Both the position numbers and the translations under genes were made by a program. From Pseudomonadota bacterium (GTDB lineage: Bacteria; Pseudomonadota; Gammaproteobacteria; Burkholderiales; Burkholderiaceae_C): a DNA stretch of 7,398 nt. Of this stretch, positions 1 through 6,131 are shown one piece after another; position 1 is the first letter of the stretch, and the number at the start of each line of letters is the position of its first letter. Below the pieces are notes generated by a model that was given only the letters and a program-made list of their open reading frames with translations, made no database searches and had not been told where the DNA came from. Location of the stretch: NCBI GenBank assembly GCA_021798395.1, contig JAJZHS010000120.1, positions 1 through 7,398 of the forward strand. The letters run 5' to 3'.

Positions 1-397
1 TGCCGCTCATCGGCACCAGGCTCATGCTCTCGGCGCCGCCGGCGAGCATGACGTCGGCCTCGCCGACGCGGATGCGGTCGGCGGCCATCTGGATGGCGCT
101 GACGCCGGAGGCGCAGAAGCGGTTGATGGTGACCCCGCCGACGCTGTTGGGCAGCCCGGCGAGCAGCGCGGCCACGCGCGCCATGTTCATGCCCTGCTCG
201 GCTTCCGGGAACGCGCAGCCGACGACGGCGTCCTCGATCGCCGCCGGGTCGAGCCCCGGCACCTGCTTGAGCGCGGCGTGGATCGCCGCGACCAGCAGGT
301 CGTCGGAGCGGGTGTTGCGGAACGCGCCTCGATGCGACTTGCCGATCGGCGTGCGCGCCGCGGCGACGATGTAGGCATCCTGCACTTGCTTGGCCAT
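1..397 (-). CDS. Acetyl-CoA C-acyltransferase (thiolase), N-terminal part, cut by window edge
   Basis: Thiolase that cleaves 3-ketoacyl-CoA with CoA to give acetyl-CoA and a shortened acyl-CoA, the last step of beta-oxidation in the cytoplasm. The first 132 residues are visible; the rest lies left of the window (family members are about 390-400 aa). The start MAKQVQDAYIVAAARTPIGK is the classic thiolase N-terminus. The nucleophilic cysteine is Cys95 in NRFCASG, followed by the AGGAESMS segment near residues 119-126. The His and second Cys of the active site would be in the missing part. The ATG at 397 is preceded by GGAGA with 8 nt spacing. The gene starts 33 nt after the FadN-type gene stops, so the two are very likely co-transcribed. 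The operon context favours a degradative (FadA/FadI-like) role over a biosynthetic acetoacetyl-CoA thiolase, but the visible part cannot settle chain-length preference. Confidence 0.95.
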   Translation of the reverse strand, partial: MAKQVQDAYIVAAARTPIGKSHRGAFRNTRSDDLLVAAIHAALKQVPGLDPAAIEDAVVGCAFPEAEQGMNMARVAALLAGLPNSVGGVTINRFCASGVSAIQMAADRIRVGEADVMLAGGAESMSLVPMSG

Positions 398-430
398 TTG
401 ATGATTCTCCGTGTCCGTGGTCGCGGTGCG

Positions 431-2827
431 TCAGTTGCGCACCGGCTTGCCGCCTTGCAGCAGGCTCATGATCCGTTCCTGCGTCTTCGGGTGCTCGAGC
501 AGCTTGCAGAAGCGCTCGCGCTCCAGCCGCATCAGCCAGGCCTCGTCGACCAGGCTGCCGGCGTCGACGTCGCCGCCGCACATCACTTCGGCGATCATCG
601 CCCCGAGGTGGAAATCGTGCGCGGTGATCTGGCCGCCGTCGCGCATGTTGACCAGCTGCGCCTTGATCGTCGCCACGCCGCCGCGGCCGGCGACCTTGAT
701 CGGCTGCGCCAGCGGCGGGCGCCAGCCCGACTCGGCCAGCGCGCGGGCCTGCGCGATGGCCACGTGCAGCACTTCGTCCTTGTGCATCACGATCACGTCG
801 TCGTCGCGCAGATAGCCCATGGCGCGCGCTTCGAGCGCCGACTTGGACACCGCGGCGGTGGCCGGCTGCATGTACAGCTTGCCCAGGAACGCCATGACGT
901 CGACGTCGGCGCCTGCCGCGCCGGCCAGCTCCGACGCGCGCCGCGCCAGATAGCACAGCCCGCCGCCGCCGGGGATCAGCCCGACGCCGGCCTCGACCAG
1001 CCCGATGTAGCTTTCCAGCGCCGCCACGCGGCGCGCGCAATGCACGGCGATTTCGCAGCCGCCGCCCAGCGCCAGGCCGCGCACCGCGGCGATCACCGGA
1101 ACCTGCGCGTAGCGCAGCCGCAGCACCATGTCCTGCAGCCGCTTCTCGACCGGTTCGATCGCCGCGGCACCGCCGGCCATGAACGCCGGCAGCATCGCCT
1201 GCAGGTCGGCGCCGGCCGAGAACGGCTCGCCGGTCTGCCAGATCACCAGTCCGGCGTAGTCGCGCTCGGCCAGATCGACCGCGCGCTCGAGCTGCTCGAC
1301 GATGCTGCCGCCGATGGTGTGCATCTTGGTCTTGAAGCTGGCCACCAGCACGTCGTCGGCGCCCGGCGCGGTCCAGACGCGGATCGACGCGTCCTCGAAC
1401 ACCGTGGTCCCGGCGCTGGCCGCGTCGGCCGCGGCCTCGCCGAGCACGCTCTGGCCGAACGGCTGGCGCGCCATCACCGCAAGCGCACGCCGCGGCTTGT
1501 AGCGGCCTTCGGCGGCCGACCACGAGCCTTCGGGCTTGTGCACCGCGTCGATGCTGCCGACCCACGCGGGCAGCGGCGCCGCGCACAGCGCGCGCCCCGC
1601 GGCGATGTCCTCGGCGACCCAGTCGGCGATCTGCTTCCAGCCCGCCGCCTGCCAGCTCTCGAACGGGCCCTCGTTCCAGCCGAAGCCCCAGCGGATGGCG
1701 AAGTCGAGGTCGCGCGCGTTGTCGGCCACCGTGCCCAGGTGCACCGCGATGTAGTGCCACACGTCGCGGAACACGGCCCACAGGAACTGCGCCTGCGGGT
1801 TGCTCGACTCGCGCAGCAGCTTGAAGCGCTCGGCGGCCGGCTTCTTCAGCATGCGCACGACGATGTCGTCGGCCTTCGCGCCGCCGGCGACGTAGTCGCC
1901 GCTGGCCGCGTCGAAGCGCAGGATGTCGCGGCCGACCTTCTTGTAGAAACCGGCGCCGGTCTTCTGCCCCAGCTGGCCCTTGGCCACCAGCGCGGCCAGC
2001 GCCGGCGGCGTGGCGTACAGCGCGGCGAACGGATCGGCCGCCGACGGCAGGGTATCGCGCATGGTGCCGATGACGTGCGCCATGGTGTCGAGGCCGACGA
2101 CGTCGGCGGTGCGGAACGTGGCGCTCTTGGCGCGGCCGAGCTTGGCGCCGGTCAGGTCGTCGACCACGTCGTAGCCCAGGCCGTACTTCTCGGCCTCGTG
2201 CATGACGGCCAGGATCGAGAACACGCCGACGCGGTTGGCGACGAAGTTCGGCGTGTCGAGCGCGCGCACCACGCTCTTGCCCAGGGTGCTGGTGAGGAAG
2301 GTTTCGAGCTGGTCGAGCACCTCGGGCCGGGTGGCCGCGGTCGGGATCAACTCGACCAGCGGCATGTAGCGCGGCGGGTTGAAGAAGTGCACGCCGCAGT
2401 AGCGCGCGCGCAGTTCATCGGAGAAGCCTTCGGACAGCTTCGTGATCGACAGCCCCGAGGTGTTGCTGGCGAACAGCGCGTGCGGCGCCAGGTGCGGCGT
2501 GACGCGCTGGTACAGCGCGTGCTTCCAGTCCATGCGCTCGGCGATGGCCTCGATGACCAGGTCGCAGCCGCCCAGCAGCGCCAGGTCGTCTTCATAGTTG
2601 GCGGCGCGGATCAGCCCGGCCTGGGCCACGTCGCCCAGAGGCGCCGGGCTGAGCTTCCTCAGGTTGGCCACGGCCTTGTCGACGATCGCGTTCTTCGGGC
2701 CTTCCTTGGCCGGCAGGTCGAACAGGATCACCGGCACGCGGGCGTTGACGCAGTGGGCGGCGATCTGCGCGCCCATGACGCCGGCGCCGAGCACGGCGAC
2801 CTGGCGGATCGGAAAACGGGAAGTCAT
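431..2827 (-). CDS. FadN-type bifunctional 3-hydroxyacyl-CoA dehydrogenase / enoyl-CoA hydratase
   Basis: A 798-residue two-enzyme protein that hydrates trans-2-enoyl-CoA and oxidises the resulting 3-hydroxyacyl-CoA with NAD+. The dehydrogenase is N-terminal: Rossmann GAGVMG at 14-19, the NAD-ribose Asp37, SNTSGLSI at 121-128, the catalytic pair His147 (HFFNPP) and Glu159 (VELI), and Asn198 in TPNFVANR. A second dehydrogenase C-domain-like repeat covers about 343-396. The crotonase-fold hydratase is C-terminal, about 480-700: SAGADL at 537-542, ALGGGCE with Glu592, Glu612, and IPGGGG at 618-623. Both hydratase glutamates are present, so both activities should be intact. This order, dehydrogenase first, is that of Bacillus FadN and the reverse of E. 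coli FadB/FadJ. The ATG at 2827 has AAGGA with 7 nt spacing. The gene lies 36 nt after the acyl-CoA dehydrogenase gene. Domain limits are estimates from motifs. Confidence 0.95.
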   Translation of the reverse strand: MTSRFPIRQVAVLGAGVMGAQIAAHCVNARVPVILFDLPAKEGPKNAIVDKAVANLRKLSPAPLGDVAQAGLIRAANYEDDLALLGGCDLVIEAIAERMDWKHALYQRVTPHLAPHALFASNTSGLSITKLSEGFSDELRARYCGVHFFNPPRYMPLVELIPTAATRPEVLDQLETFLTSTLGKSVVRALDTPNFVANRVGVFSILAVMHEAEKYGLGYDVVDDLTGAKLGRAKSATFRTADVVGLDTMAHVIGTMRDTLPSAADPFAALYATPPALAALVAKGQLGQKTGAGFYKKVGRDILRFDAASGDYVAGGAKADDIVVRMLKKPAAERFKLLRESSNPQAQFLWAVFRDVWHYIAVHLGTVADNARDLDFAIRWGFGWNEGPFESWQAAGWKQIADWVAEDIAAGRALCAAPLPAWVGSIDAVHKPEGSWSAAEGRYKPRRALAVMARQPFGQSVLGEAAADAASAGTTVFEDASIRVWTAPGADDVLVASFKTKMHTIGGSIVEQLERAVDLAERDYAGLVIWQTGEPFSAGADLQAMLPAFMAGGAAAIEPVEKRLQDMVLRLRYAQVPVIAAVRGLALGGGCEIAVHCARRVAALESYIGLVEAGVGLIPGGGGLCYLARRASELAGAAGADVDVMAFLGKLYMQPATAAVSKSALEARAMGYLRDDDVIVMHKDEVLHVAIAQARALAESGWRPPLAQPIKVAGRGGVATIKAQLVNMRDGGQITAHDFHLGAMIAEVMCGGDVDAGSLVDEAWLMRLERERFCKLLEHPKTQERIMSLLQGGKPVRN

Positions 2828-2834
2828 CGTTGCA

Positions 2835-2839
2835 TCCTT
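2835..2839 (-). promoter_or_regulatory. Ribosome binding site of the FadN-type gene
   Basis: AAGGA on the minus strand, 7 nt before the ATG at 2827. It fixes the start inside the short gap after the acyl-CoA dehydrogenase gene and supports translation of this gene from a polycistronic mRNA. Confidence 0.7.
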
Positions 2840-2863
2840 CGGTGGAAAACGGTTTGGGGGCTC

Positions 2864-4663
2864 TCAGGCGAACACCGCCTCGGTGTCGAGCAGGTTCTTC
2901 ACGCCGCTGCGCGCGATGCGGATCGCAGCCGCGGTTTCCGGGTACAGGCGGGCGAAATAGAAGCGTGCGGTCTGCAGCTTGGCCTCGTAGAACGCGCGCT
3001 CGGCCGTCCCGGCGGCCAGCGCGGCCTGCGCCACCTGCGCCATGCGCGCGAACGCGTAGGCGAACACCAGGTGGCCGACGACGCGCAGGTACGGCACCGC
3101 GGCCGCGCCGACTTCGTCGCGGTTGGCCATGGCCTTCATGCCGAGTTCCATGGTGAGCTTCTGCACCTTGTCGCCGAGGTCGGCGAGGGGGTTGACGAAT
3201 TCCTGCATCGACTCGGACACGCCGTGCACGTCGACGAAGTCCCGAACCAGTGCGCCGAATTTCTTCAGCTTGGCGCCGTTGTCCATCAGCACCTTGCGGC
3301 CGAGCAGGTCGAGCGCCTGGATGGTGTTGGTGCCTTCGTAGATCATGTTGATGCGCGCGTCGCGCACGTACTGCTCCATGCCCCATTCGCGGATGTAGCC
3401 GTGGCCGCCGAACACCTGCTGGCATGCGTTGGCCGCGTCGAAACCGTTGTCGGTCAGGAACGCCTTGACGATCGGCGTCAGCAGCGCGACCAGGTCGTCG
3501 GCATCGGCGCGCTGCTGCGCGTCCGGGTGCAGGTGGGCCTGGTCGAGCAGCAGCGCCACCCAGTAGACCAGGAAGCGCCCGCCCTCGGCCCACGCCCGCG
3601 CGGTCAGCAGCATGCGGCGGACATCCGGATGCACGATGATCGGGTCGGCCGGCTGCTGCGGAGCCTTCGGCCCCGACAGCGCGCGCATCTGCAGCCGGTC
3701 CTTCGCATACGCCAGCGCGTTCTGCCACGCCACCTCGGTCAGCCCAAGCGACTGGGTGCCCACGCCCAGGCGCGCGCCGTTCATCATCACGAACATCGCC
3801 GCCAGGCCCTTGTTGGGTTCGCCGACCAGCCAGCCGCGGGCGCCGTCGAGGGTCATCTGGCAGGTGGAATTGGCGTGGATGCCCATCTTGTGCTCGATGC
3901 CGGAGCAGAAGATGCCGTTGCGCGCGCCGGGCTCGCCGGCGGCGTCGGGAACGAACTTCGGCACCACGAACAGCGAAATCCCCTTCGAGCCCTCGGGCGC
4001 GTCGGGAAGCTTGGCCAGCACCATGTGCACGATGTTGCCCGCCAGATCGTGCTCTCCGCTGGAAATGAAGATCTTCTGCCCGCTGATCAAGTAGCTGCCG
4101 TCGGGCTGCGGCGCCGCCTTGGTGCGGATCAGCCCCAGGTCGGTGCCGCAGTGCGGCTCGGTCAGGCACATGGTTCCGGTCCACTCGCCGCTGGCCAGCT
4201 TCGGCAGGTACAGCGTCTTCTGCTGCTCGCTGCCGTGCGCGCCGAGCAGTTCGACGACGCCGTGCGTCAGCCCCGGGTACATGGTCCAGGCCTGATTTGC
4301 GGCGTTCTGCATTTCGTACACCGCGCTGCCGACCAGGTGCGGCAGTCCCTGACCGCCGAACTCGGGCGCGGCGTTGAGCAGCGGCCAGCCGGCTTCGATG
4401 TACTGTTCCCAGGCCTGGCGGAACCCCGCCGGGGTGGTCACCGCGTGCGTCGCGGCGTCGTAGTGGCAGCCTTCGGCGTCGCCGCTGGCGTTGATCGGCA
4501 GCAGCACCTCGGCGCAGAATTTGCCGGCCTCCTCGCACACCTGATCGATCAATTCGGCGTCGACGTCGGCGTGGGGGGGGAGTTCGCGCAACGCGGGAAC
4601 GACGTCGAGCACTTCGTGCATGACGAAGCGCATGTCGCGCAGCGGCGGGGTGTAACGTGGCAT
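2864..4663 (-). CDS. Acyl-CoA dehydrogenase, long (599 aa) DmdC/FadE5-like type
   Basis: FAD-dependent acyl-CoA dehydrogenase that makes trans-2-enoyl-CoA, the first step of beta-oxidation, passing electrons to electron-transfer flavoprotein. At 599 aa it belongs to the long class with extra domains at both ends. An N-terminal segment has the YTPPLRDMRFVMHEVL motif (residues 4-19). The usual helical, beta (CLTEPHCGTDLG, 166-177) and C-terminal helical domains follow. The flavin/interface motif FGGHGYIREWG is at 418-428. Glu443 in IYEGTNTIQ matches the catalytic base of medium-chain acyl-CoA dehydrogenase. An additional C-terminal domain runs from about 470 to the end. The ATG at 4663 is chosen because AGGAG lies 6 nt upstream; a longer in-frame opening to 4825 would run into tetR. 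Automated pipelines often call this class 3-methylmercaptopropionyl-CoA dehydrogenase (DmdC), but fatty-acid neighbours make a general acyl-CoA substrate more likely. Chain length is not readable from the sequence. Confidence 0.95.
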   Translation of the reverse strand: MPRYTPPLRDMRFVMHEVLDVVPALRELPPHADVDAELIDQVCEEAGKFCAEVLLPINASGDAEGCHYDAATHAVTTPAGFRQAWEQYIEAGWPLLNAAPEFGGQGLPHLVGSAVYEMQNAANQAWTMYPGLTHGVVELLGAHGSEQQKTLYLPKLASGEWTGTMCLTEPHCGTDLGLIRTKAAPQPDGSYLISGQKIFISSGEHDLAGNIVHMVLAKLPDAPEGSKGISLFVVPKFVPDAAGEPGARNGIFCSGIEHKMGIHANSTCQMTLDGARGWLVGEPNKGLAAMFVMMNGARLGVGTQSLGLTEVAWQNALAYAKDRLQMRALSGPKAPQQPADPIIVHPDVRRMLLTARAWAEGGRFLVYWVALLLDQAHLHPDAQQRADADDLVALLTPIVKAFLTDNGFDAANACQQVFGGHGYIREWGMEQYVRDARINMIYEGTNTIQALDLLGRKVLMDNGAKLKKFGALVRDFVDVHGVSESMQEFVNPLADLGDKVQKLTMELGMKAMANRDEVGAAAVPYLRVVGHLVFAYAFARMAQVAQAALAAGTAERAFYEAKLQTARFYFARLYPETAAAIRIARSGVKNLLDTEAVFA

Positions 4664-4669
4664 GGATCG

Positions 4670-4674
4670 CTCCT
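4670..4674 (-). promoter_or_regulatory. Ribosome binding site of the acyl-CoA dehydrogenase gene
   Basis: AGGAG on the minus strand, 6 nt before the ATG at 4663 and inside the 40-nt gap after tetR. It is the clearest Shine-Dalgarno in the window. It decides the start in favour of MPRYTPP and against the longer in-frame opening that overlaps tetR. Confidence 0.8.
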
Positions 4675-4703
4675 GTCGTTGGGCCCAGTGGGCAAAAAGG
4701 GGG

Positions 4704-5393
4704 TCAGGCCTGGGCGCGTTCGATGCGTTCGAGTCCGGCCGGAGTCGCGTAGCTGCGCAACAGGCGCGCGTAACCGATCCGCGCCATGTCGATCGACCCC
4801 GGCACCTGCAGCAACCGCGCGTCATGGTGCAGGGCCAGGATCAGTCCGTGCAGTTCGAACACCAGCTGGCGCGGCGGCGTGTCGACGCGCAGATGGCCGC
4901 AGGCGACCGCCTGCTGCACCGCGCGCTGCAGCGCGTCGTGCCAATCCTGCACCATCTGCACCAGGGCATCGCGCACCGGACCCGGCCGATCGTCGAACTC
5001 GACCGCGCCGGAAATGTAGATGCATCCGGTTTCGACCTCGCGGCTGACCTGCTGCAGCCAGCGCTCGAACATGGCGTGCAGCCGCGGCAGGCCGCGCGGC
5101 TGCTGCAGCGCCGGGTAGAAGACCTCGTGCTCGAACAGCACGTGGTAATGCCGGATGACCGAAATCTGCAGTTCCTCGCGCGAGCCGAAGTGGGCGAATA
5201 CGCCGGACTTGCTCATGTCCATGCGGTCGGCCAGAACGCCGATCGACAGCCCCTCCAGGCCGATGCGACCGGCCATCTGCAGCGCGCAGTCGAGGATCGC
5301 GGCGCGGGTCTGCCGGCCCTTGCCGGAGGTCTCGGGCAAGTCGCGCACGGCTGAATCGGAAGCTGTTTTGCGGGCCATCGGAAACGGATTCAT
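4704..5393 (-). CDS. TetR/AcrR-family transcriptional regulator, first gene of the beta-oxidation operon
   Basis: A 229-residue TetR-family protein. The N-terminal DNA-binding domain covers about residues 27-75, with the helix-turn-helix in LSIGVLADRMDMSKSGVFAH (49-68) and the FGSREEL tail (69-75). The C-terminal helical domain (about 85-220) is the family's ligand and dimer region and does not reveal the ligand. The gene stops 40 nt before the acyl-CoA dehydrogenase gene and has a strong promoter with a palindrome just upstream. It most likely represses its own operon and is released by an acyl-CoA or related intermediate; this is inferred from position. The start is uncertain. ATG at 5393 (MNPFPMARK) and ATG at 5378 (MARK) are both possible and neither has a Shine-Dalgarno. 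The first would leave only about 9 nt of leader. Confidence 0.88.
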   Translation of the reverse strand: MNPFPMARKTASDSAVRDLPETSGKGRQTRAAILDCALQMAGRIGLEGLSIGVLADRMDMSKSGVFAHFGSREELQISVIRHYHVLFEHEVFYPALQQPRGLPRLHAMFERWLQQVSREVETGCIYISGAVEFDDRPGPVRDALVQMVQDWHDALQRAVQQAVACGHLRVDTPPRQLVFELHGLILALHHDARLLQVPGSIDMARIGYARLLRSYATPAGLERIERAQA

Positions 5394-5396
5394 CGA

Positions 5397-5408
5397 ACGA
5401 ACGGTCGT
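5397..5408. promoter_or_regulatory. Candidate TetR operator (imperfect palindrome)
   Basis: ACGAACGGTCGT on the plus strand. Five of its six symmetric base pairs match about the centre between 5402 and 5403, and the outer pair 5395/5410 also matches. It abuts the -10 box and covers the predicted transcription start of the tetR-led operon, a position where a bound repressor would block initiation. Palindromes of this CGACCG/CGTTCG character are common for TetR-family regulators. Binding by the adjacent TetR protein is inference. Confidence 0.45.
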
Positions 5409-5437
5409 ACTATTTCTGAATCCGCGGCATTTGTCAA
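5409..5437 (-). promoter_or_regulatory. Sigma-70-type promoter of the tetR / beta-oxidation operon
   Basis: Minus-strand -35 TTGACA (5437-5432), a perfect consensus match, then a 17-nt spacer and -10 AATAGT (5414-5409, four of six matches). The local AT content is clearly higher than in the surrounding DNA. The predicted transcription start is near 5402, only about 9 nt before the first tetR ATG. No equally good promoter was noticed in the short gaps further down the operon, so this one probably serves all four genes. Confidence 0.65.
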
Positions 5438-5440
5438 CCT

Positions 5441-5468
5441 CCCCGTCGGCCGCGCGCGCGGCGCGGGG
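5441..5468 (-). terminator. GC-rich hairpin after slmA, probable transcript end
   Basis: A perfect 14-nt palindrome, GCCGCGCGCGCGGC (5449-5462), is extended by an outer stem in which CCCCG (5441-5445) pairs with CGGGG (5464-5468), with small internal bulges. It touches the slmA stop codon (5469-5471) and ends just before the -35 box of tetR. There is no T-run behind it, so it is not a textbook intrinsic terminator. It may instead be a Rho-assisted end, an mRNA-stabilising 3' hairpin or simply GC-rich spacer. Confidence 0.4.
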
Positions 5469-6077
5469 TCAGCCGAGCAGCGCGTGCAGCGCGCTTTCGG
5501 CGTCGGGCGCCGGGTGGCCGCGCGCGACGCGCAGCAGGCATCCGCCAGCGTACGTCATCAGCCACTGCGCGCGCTGCGCCGGATCGGCCTGCAAGGCGTT
5601 CTGTTCGCGCGCCAGGCGCAGACTTTGCCGCAGCGCGGCTTCGACGCGCTCGAGGAACTGGTCCACGCGCTGCTGCAGGCGCGCGTTCTCGCCGACCAGG
5701 GCGCCGCCGGCGAGCACGCGGCACAGGCCCGGATTGCGCACGCCGAACGCCAGCAGCGCCTGCATCGTGCGTTGCGCCTGGTTCAGGCCCGAATCGTGCT
5801 GCGCGTGGATCTGGTTGATCAACCCGAACATGCTGTGTTCGATGAAGTCGATCAGCGCGTCGAACATTTGCGCCTTGCTCGCGAAATGACGGTACAGCGC
5901 GGCCTCGGATACGTGCAGCCGCTGCGCCAGCGCGGCCGTCGTGACGCGATCGGCGCCGCCTTCCTCGAGCATTCCGGCCAGGCACTGCAGAATCTGCGCG
6001 CGCCGCTCGCCCGGCCTCGGCCGTTTGCGCGCGGACACGGCCGTGCTGAGCCCCGGATCGACGTCGGCGGTTTCCAT
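5469..6077 (-). CDS. slmA: Nucleoid occlusion factor SlmA
   Basis: A 202-residue TetR-fold DNA-binding protein. In E. coli, SlmA bound to chromosomal sites antagonises FtsZ polymerisation and keeps the division ring off unsegregated nucleoids. The N-terminal arm is basic (ARKRPRPGERR, 17-27). The helix-turn-helix is VTTAALAQRLHVSEAALYRH (45-64), followed by FASKAQMF (65-72). SlmA-like signatures follow: a FIEHSMFGLINQI helix (78-90), ALLAFGVRNPGLCRVLAG (107-124), and a GENARLQQRVDQFLERVE block (129-146). These separate it from metabolic TetR repressors. It begins 54 nt after argB ends, and co-location with argB is commonly seen in betaproteobacteria. The Shine-Dalgarno is weak (GGGCAG just before the ATG). 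The neighbouring tetR at 4704-5393 has the same fold but a different C-terminal domain and is not a recent duplicate. Confidence 0.88.
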   Translation of the reverse strand: METADVDPGLSTAVSARKRPRPGERRAQILQCLAGMLEEGGADRVTTAALAQRLHVSEAALYRHFASKAQMFDALIDFIEHSMFGLINQIHAQHDSGLNQAQRTMQALLAFGVRNPGLCRVLAGGALVGENARLQQRVDQFLERVEAALRQSLRLAREQNALQADPAQRAQWLMTYAGGCLLRVARGHPAPDAESALHALLG

Positions 6078-6102
6078 AGCTGCCCGATTCTCGCATGGAC
6101 GC

Positions 6103-6126
6103 GCGCGCCCCGCGCCCGCGGCGCGC
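6103..6126. repeat. Short GC inverted repeat between argB and slmA
   Basis: GCGCGCC (6103-6109) and GGCGCGC (6120-6126) form a 7-bp stem with a 10-nt loop in the 54-nt argB-slmA spacer. There is no T-run. It could reduce read-through or protect the argB mRNA end. It could also be chance in DNA this rich in GC. Confidence 0.25.
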
Positions 6127-6131
6127 CGGTC

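Noticed and set aside
1342..1991. Two copies of the E. coli Chi octamer on the minus strand (1342-1349 and 1984-1991)
   Set aside because: Both lie inside coding sequence in GC-rich DNA where this octamer arises easily, and Chi sequence differs between bacterial lineages.
278..5047. A 4.8-kb plus-strand open frame lying antisense to most of the fatty-acid operon
   Set aside because: It runs opposite three to four well-identified genes. Its His/Arg/Gln/Val/Ala-rich, low-complexity translation is typical of the antisense shadow of GC-rich codons. No family motif was seen.
4704..6077. Two TetR-fold genes side by side as a possible tandem duplication
   Set aside because: Outside the general helix-turn-helix pattern the two proteins share no evident similarity, and one has SlmA-specific blocks. 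They belong to different transcription units.
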